37,224 nucleotides of DNA from QALR01 sp964466625. Its GTDB lineage: Bacteria > Bacillota > Clostridia > Oscillospirales > CAG-272. Made by a program: the position numbers and the translations under genes. This document shows positions 33,266-37,224 of this stretch, in pieces. The notes under the pieces were generated by a model that was not told the origin of the DNA, ran no database searches, and was given only the letters and a program-made list of their open reading frames with translations. Position 1 is the first letter of the stretch, and each line of letters opens with the position of its first letter. The DNA is taken from NCBI GenBank assembly GCA_964466625.1, contig CAYXQF010000007.1, forward strand, positions 1 to 37,224. Direction: 5' to 3'.

Positions 33266-34093
33266 ATGGGATTTCTTGAAAATCTGTTGGCAAAACTCGG
33301 AGAATTCTGCGCAACCACAGGCGTTCGTATCCTCGCAGCAGTTCTCCTTCTCGTTGTTGGCATCGTGCTCACCAAATGGGTTCTGAAGCTCGTTCGTAAC
33401 GGCAAAGGCTTCCAGAAGCTTTCCCCCAACGCACAGACACTCATTAACAACATCTTGATGATCGTGCTTTATGCAGCCATCATCGCTATCGCCGTTGCTA
33501 TCATCGGCGTAAACGCAATGGTCGTTTCTGCTTTGATCCTTGTTTGCGGTCTTGCACTCGCTCTTGCGCTCAAAAACAGCCTTGCAAACTTTGCAGGCAG
33601 CTTCATGCTCCTCATCTTCCGTCCCTTCTCCATCGGCGACTATATTGATGACGGCACAAACAGCGGCACTGTCAAAGATATCGGCATCTTCTACACCACG
33701 ATTGAAACTTGCGACAATGCTGTCATCACCGTTCCCAACGGAAAGCTCGCAAATGCTTCCGTTACCGATTACAGCAAAAAAGACGTTCGCCGTTTGGATA
33801 TGAAGATCGAAGTTGCACAGAATGCTGACATTGATCTCGTGAAGAAAACTCTTCTCGACCTCGCAAACGCACACGAACTCGTTTTGAAAGATCCTGCATC
33901 TTTCGCGCGTCTTAGTGAACAGACCAAAAACACACTTGTGTTTGATTTCCGTATTTGGGTGAAAGCATCTGATTACACAACAGTAAAATACGATATGATC
34001 GAGTTCACAAAGAAGATTTTCGAAAAACGCGGCATTGCAATGCCCTCTTCTATCATGGAAGTAAAAGTTCATAACACCAACAGCAATTCTTAA
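33266..34093 (+). CDS. Small-conductance mechanosensitive channel (MscS family)
   Basis: This 275-residue protein is a channel that opens under membrane tension and protects against osmotic shock. It has three membrane segments (about 16-36, 56-78 and 84-112), the last being the Ala/Gly-rich pore helix (CGLALALALKNSLANFAGS) followed by the family motif FRPFSIGDYI and the cytoplasmic beta domain (VPNGKLANASVTDYS). The length equals that of E. coli MscS (286). It is 34 bases after aspS and ends in a strong terminator. Co-transcription with two aminoacyl-tRNA synthetases is unexplained and may only reflect packing. Confidence 0.94.
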   Translation: MGFLENLLAKLGEFCATTGVRILAAVLLLVVGIVLTKWVLKLVRNGKGFQKLSPNAQTLINNILMIVLYAAIIAIAVAIIGVNAMVVSALILVCGLALALALKNSLANFAGSFMLLIFRPFSIGDYIDDGTNSGTVKDIGIFYTTIETCDNAVITVPNGKLANASVTDYSKKDVRRLDMKIEVAQNADIDLVKKTLLDLANAHELVLKDPASFARLSEQTKNTLVFDFRIWVKASDYTTVKYDMIEFTKKIFEKRGIAMPSSIMEVKVHNTNSNS

Positions 34094-34097
34094 ACGC

Positions 34098-34131
34098 AAA
34101 AACGGGAAAGGCAATCGCCTTTCCCGTTTTT
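34098..34131. terminator. Bidirectional terminator between mscS and the zinc-ribbon protein gene
   Basis: A 15-bp stem, AAAAACGGGAAAGGC with its exact reverse complement, closes an AATC loop (34113-34116) and is followed by T-runs in both directions. It lies between two convergent genes and should end both transcripts. Confidence 0.93.
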
Positions 34132-34160
34132 ATTTATTTTCCAAAATAGGAATCCTTTTA

Positions 34161-34943
34161 TCAATTATTTTCTCTCATCACGTATGCAACGTTGATACAC
34201 GGTGCAGTATGCGTCACGTAATCCATATCATAGACCGTCACGTTTCCTGCCGCCTCACCGTAAACGGTGATCACGTCACCGCTAAGGAAATTTTGCGAAA
34301 TATCCTGAATGCAATCGCGAATGAGGATCTCATATTCACCGCCGTCCATGCCACGGCAAATATAATAAGTATTGTATTTTTCCTTTGCGTAATAACCGTC
34401 GTAATCGGTGAATTTTTCCACCACGGTAAGCGTCACACAAACATATTGATCCTTGTAAGCTTCCGCCGCACGGTAATAGCTTTCTGCGTCAACCACCTCA
34501 CAAGCAGCGATATATTCGCCGCGATCAAGCGAGGTATCCACAGGCTTATCCCAAAGACTCGTCACACGGCTCACAATGTTGCCAAAACCAACCGAAGAAA
34601 CGACCGTATATACTACCGCCACAGCGATGATAGTCAGCTTCACAGAACGTTTATGAGGACTTGTGGCAAGAAGCACAATGCCAACGATCGGAAAAACAAA
34701 AAGCATCAGGATAATGAACCACCAGCTGTGATACCATTCCACAAACGTCACGCGATCACTGCGATAACGCACCTTTTTTTGCTTTATCGGCTTACGATTC
34801 CCCGCGCGCATCTCCTCGGGACAAACTTTTCCGCAAAGCGGACAAACGTCATCAGCAAAAAAACACCCACAGTCCGGGCATTTATTAAGATCCGGTCTAT
34901 CAATCTGATTGCTGTCATCAAAAGCGCCGAGCATTCTTCCCAT
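34161..34943 (-). CDS. Zinc-ribbon membrane protein with a C-terminal OB-like domain, function unknown
   Basis: This 260-residue protein has an N-terminal zinc ribbon (C22-P-D-C25 and C34-P-L-C37), a basic linker (RKPIKQKKVRYRSDR), two membrane segments (about 70-89 and 97-117) and a C-terminal domain (about 140-255) that looks like the OB-fold tRNA_anti-like domain seen in Firmicutes membrane proteins: DQYVCVTLTVVEKF, YYICRGM, DVITVYGEAAGNVTV. With a short loop between the two segments, both ends probably face the cytoplasm; the opposite is not excluded. The start has GAGGTG at good spacing and its own consensus promoter overlapping the end of the EamA gene. I cannot name it. Confidence 0.7.
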   Translation of the reverse strand: MGRMLGAFDDSNQIDRPDLNKCPDCGCFFADDVCPLCGKVCPEEMRAGNRKPIKQKKVRYRSDRVTFVEWYHSWWFIILMLFVFPIVGIVLLATSPHKRSVKLTIIAVAVVYTVVSSVGFGNIVSRVTSLWDKPVDTSLDRGEYIAACEVVDAESYYRAAEAYKDQYVCVTLTVVEKFTDYDGYYAKEKYNTYYICRGMDGGEYEILIRDCIQDISQNFLSGDVITVYGEAAGNVTVYDMDYVTHTAPCINVAYVMRENN

Positions 34944-34977
34944 TTGATCACCTCATTTTATGTAGTCTTTTTTGTTT

Positions 34978-35006
34978 ATTGTATCATAAAGAGATGAGCG
35001 TGTCAA
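34978..35006 (-). promoter_or_regulatory. Promoter of the zinc-ribbon protein gene
   Basis: On the minus strand a perfect TTGACA (35006-35001), 17 bases, and TACAAT (34983-34978) preceded by TG. The -35 box overlaps the TGA stop codon of the EamA gene. No terminator lies between the two genes. Confidence 0.8.
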
Positions 35007-35929
35007 TCCTTCTTCTTTTTGCGAAGAAAGGAAAGCTTGGTTTCGGAGATGACCACCGCCACAAAAACGAGAACAAAACCAAGTCCGCGCCAAAAAGAAA
35101 ATCCATCTTCTCTGCCAAACAAAAGAGAAAAAAGCGCACCAAACACGGCTTCAAACGTAAGAATTACCGCCGCTCCCGTGGGATTGGCATATTTCTGACC
35201 GAAATTCTGCAGGAAAAGCGCCGCCGCCGTACACATCAAGGCAAGATAGATCACCTGCGCCGCAAGACTGCCGATATCATCAGCCGTCGCGGTAATCGGC
35301 GCCGCGCCGAAAGCAGATTGCACACCGAAAGCAAGCCAAGAAAGTACCGCCGCCACCCCAAATTGCAGGATCGTGATCAGCGCAGGATCTTTGTCACTTG
35401 CCGTTTTGGCAATGGCAACGATATGCGCCGCATAGAAAAAGCCGCAAATGAGTGTCAACACGTCCCCCGTGGCAATGGTAAGAAGCGATTCTCCGCCAAA
35501 ATCAACAGAAATAAAAAGAATACCTGTAAGGCAAAGAAGCGCCGATGTGATATTAAAAACGTCGGGACGTTTTTTAGAGATCGCCCAAAACAAAAAAGGC
35601 GTGATCACGCAATAAGAAGCTGTCAAAAATGCATTTTTCCCCGGTGTCGTGCCGATGAGTCCATACGTTTGCACAAGATAGGCGATAAAAAGCATCAGCC
35701 CGATGATAAAACCGGGAAAAAGATAAGTTTTATCCAGCTTTCTCCATTTTTTGGCGAAGACCAAAGAAAGAAAAATACAAGCAATGGTAAAACGAAGCGC
35801 AAGCAAAAGACTCGGCGGCAATTTTTCCGACACGTCCTTCATCAAAACAAAGGATGTACCCCAGATAAATGCCGCCGCAAAAAGTGCAATGGAGCCAATG
35901 CGCGCCATATTCACTTCTTTTTTCATCAT
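35003..35929 (-). CDS. EamA/DMT-family transporter
   Basis: This 308-residue protein has ten membrane segments in two EamA repeats, the layout of drug/metabolite exporters of the RhaT/YdcZ superfamily. The first repeat opens IALFAAAFIWGTSFVLMKDV and the second ends with AVFGALFSLLFGRE, both typical. The C-terminal tail is basic (RKKKKD). The first ATG overlaps the stop of the sufB-like gene as ATGA, so translation is coupled. Substrate cannot be predicted. Its tie to Fe-S assembly genes may be chance, or it may export a metabolite linked to sulfur or thiol use. Confidence 0.92.
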   Translation of the reverse strand: MMKKEVNMARIGSIALFAAAFIWGTSFVLMKDVSEKLPPSLLLALRFTIACIFLSLVFAKKWRKLDKTYLFPGFIIGLMLFIAYLVQTYGLIGTTPGKNAFLTASYCVITPFLFWAISKKRPDVFNITSALLCLTGILFISVDFGGESLLTIATGDVLTLICGFFYAAHIVAIAKTASDKDPALITILQFGVAAVLSWLAFGVQSAFGAAPITATADDIGSLAAQVIYLALMCTAAALFLQNFGQKYANPTGAAVILTFEAVFGALFSLLFGREDGFSFWRGLGFVLVFVAVVISETKLSFLRKKKKD

Positions 35930-36846
35930 TTCAAAAATCCGTTAATGATCTGTTCTTCCGCTTCATGTTCGTCAAGACCGAGCGTCATAAGCTTTGTAAG
36001 CTGTTCGCCCGCGATCTTACCGATCGCCGCCTCATGGATCAGACTTGCATCAATATGGTTTGCGGTAATTTCAGGGATCGCCGCCACCGTTGCTTTGTCC
36101 ATGATGATCGCGTCACATTCCGTGTGTCCCGTGCAAGCTGCGTTGCCGCGAATATTGGAATAGAATACCTGATGCGATTCATCTTTTGCCACGGAACGGG
36201 AAACTACGTTCGCGCTGGAGCCCTCACCGTCAAGATCCACGGTGAAATCTGTCTTTGCATACTGCTTGCCGTGAGTCATGATCTTTTCTTTGATCACAAG
36301 TGTGGCTCCTGCACCAAGCTTTGCGGTGGACGTACGGATCGTGGAATCCACACCCTTGATCTGAGTGGTTTCCATTTTCATATAAGCGCCTTCCTCCAGA
36401 ACGACAGCCGTGGTGGGATTCATGATATTTTCGCCTCTGCCGTCACCTTCGCCGTAGTGCTTTTCAATGTAGCGCACTTTCGCGTTTTTGCCGACGTAAA
36501 AGCTGTGAATACCGCTGTGTTCGGAATTCTGAACGCCGCAGTTGTGAATACCGCAACCCGCAATGATGAGCACGTCCGCGCCCTCACCGATATGAAAATC
36601 GTTGTAAACGACTTCTTTGAGTCCGCTTTCGCTGATGATAACGGGAATATGGATACTTTCATTTTTTGTGAAGGGCTTAACGATGATGTCAATGCCCTGT
36701 TTATCTTCTTTGGTTACGATGTCAATATTCTGCGTGGTAGCACGACCTGCTTTTTCACCGTTGGCACGAATGTTGTAAGCGCCTTCGGGAATTTTATGAA
36801 GATCCGCCACTTCACGAAGCAGATTTTTCTGAATTTCATCAATCAT
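35926..36846 (-). CDS. Short SufB/SufD-family Fe-S scaffold protein (SmsB-like)
   Basis: This 306-residue protein has the SufBD beta-helix core and the family ending, IHEAAIGKIAGEQLTKLMTLG with a final INGFLK. It is much shorter than SufB (about 470-495) or SufD (about 420). Such short proteins paired with SufC are known as the minimal SUF-like system (SmsCB), widespread in archaea and anaerobes. The H-E pair matching the C-terminal active-site HE of E. coli SufB is present, but the cysteine matching C405 seems replaced (DKATVAAIP). A strong AAGGAGG site overlaps the stop of the upstream ATPase gene. It should bind or carry a nascent cluster with that ATPase. Cluster type is not seen here. 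Confidence 0.85.
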   Translation of the reverse strand: MIDEIQKNLLREVADLHKIPEGAYNIRANGEKAGRATTQNIDIVTKEDKQGIDIIVKPFTKNESIHIPVIISESGLKEVVYNDFHIGEGADVLIIAGCGIHNCGVQNSEHSGIHSFYVGKNAKVRYIEKHYGEGDGRGENIMNPTTAVVLEEGAYMKMETTQIKGVDSTIRTSTAKLGAGATLVIKEKIMTHGKQYAKTDFTVDLDGEGSSANVVSRSVAKDESHQVFYSNIRGNAACTGHTECDAIIMDKATVAAIPEITANHIDASLIHEAAIGKIAGEQLTKLMTLGLDEHEAEEQIINGFLK

Positions 36847-36858
36847 AATTCTGCCTCC

Positions 36859-37224
36859 TTACACGATTTTATCGGAAAGCGTCGGGCAAGCCGATGCCGA
36901 AGCATGAAGAAGCTCAGGAAGGATCTCGTCCTTTGTGCCGATCTTCACAAGCTCACCGCCCGCCAAAACGATGACCTTATCCGCAATATTGAGAATACGC
37001 TCCTGATGGGAGATGATGAGGATCGAACCGCCCAGCTTTGCGTGCATATTTTCAAAAACGTTGATCAGATTGTTGAAGCTCCAAAGGTCAATGCCGGCTT
37101 CCGGTTCATCGAAAAGAGAAAGCTTCGTGCCTCTGGCAAGAACCGTTGCGATCTCGATACGCTTCAGCTCACCGCCGGAAAGAGAGGCGTTCACTTCGCG
37201 GTTGATATAATCTCTCGCGCAAAG
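36859..37224 (-). CDS. sufC: SufC-family ABC ATPase, 5' end beyond the window
   Basis: Only the C-terminal 121 residues are inside the window; the open frame runs to the edge at 37224 and continues upstream. The part seen has the ABC signature LSGGELKR, Walker B LSLFDEPEAGID and the H-loop histidine in ILIISHQERIL, as in SufC, the ATPase that drives Fe-S assembly on SufB. A GTG at 37194 is in frame but is internal: family motifs (RDYINREVNASLSGGE) continue upstream of it. It is 12 bases before the sufB-like gene, the order known for SmsC-SmsB. Confidence 0.9.
   Translation of the reverse strand, partial: LCARDYINREVNASLSGGELKRIEIATVLARGTKLSLFDEPEAGIDLWSFNNLINVFENMHAKLGGSILIISHQERILNIADKVIVLAGGELVKIGTKDEILPELLHASASACPTLSDKIV

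Noticed and set aside
37192..37194. GTG as the start of the SufC-type gene
   Set aside because: The frame stays open to the window edge with family-like residues upstream and the Walker A half would be missing, so the gene is cut by the window and not short.
1..37224. tRNA, rRNA, CRISPR arrays, insertion sequences, prophage genes, attachment sites
   Set aside because: I looked for cloverleaf-like sequences, regular short repeats, transposase or integrase motifs and found none.

Overview
The window looks like a stretch of a Firmicutes chromosome, most likely a gut-type member of class Clostridia. The grounds are strong AGGAGG-type ribosome binding sites, 17-bp-spaced sigma-A promoters, MsmX-style sugar ABC permeases without their own ATPase, a minD/methylglyoxal-synthase-family gene pair, a YfhO protein, and a short SufC-SufB pair of the minimal type. 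No tRNA, rRNA, CRISPR array, insertion sequence or phage gene was seen. Coding density is high and nearly every gene is intact. The last gene (sufC-like) is cut by the right edge.

Region 1 (48-12822, minus strand) is one long operon for a sugar or oligosaccharide uptake machine of unusual composition. From the promoter it encodes a 996-residue solute-binding protein with two N-terminal beta domains, a permease pair, a beta-propeller/TPR/Yip1 membrane protein, a 1153-residue DUF5696-type secreted protein, and a second permease pair. It has no ATPase, no regulator and no classical glycosidase. Neither large secreted protein has a lipobox. This is the most interesting part of the window.

Region 2 (12823-13312) is a long AT-rich intergenic stretch with inverted repeats and a strong terminator. 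Region 3 (13313-20865, minus) is an eight-gene housekeeping operon: zapA, a U32/DUF3656 protein, maf, nth, rarA, a Gfo/Idh/MocA oxidoreductase, rnhA and mnmA. It covers division, RNA modification, DNA repair and replication-fork care.

Region 4 (20751-23518, plus) has thiI, then minD with a methylglyoxal-synthase-fold gene whose usual catalytic residues are gone. Region 5 (23491-30014, minus) holds recG, then a TIM-barrel glycosidase-like gene and a yfhO gene behind their own promoter. Region 6 (30023-34131, plus) is hisS-aspS-mscS. Region 7 (34161-37224, minus) is a sufC/sufB-like pair translationally coupled to an EamA transporter, followed by a zinc-ribbon membrane protein with its own promoter.

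Nearly all transcription units have a visible promoter (TTGANN, 17 bp, TATAAT-like) and four strong terminators divide the map. Function calls rest on recognisable motifs and family knowledge, not on database searches.
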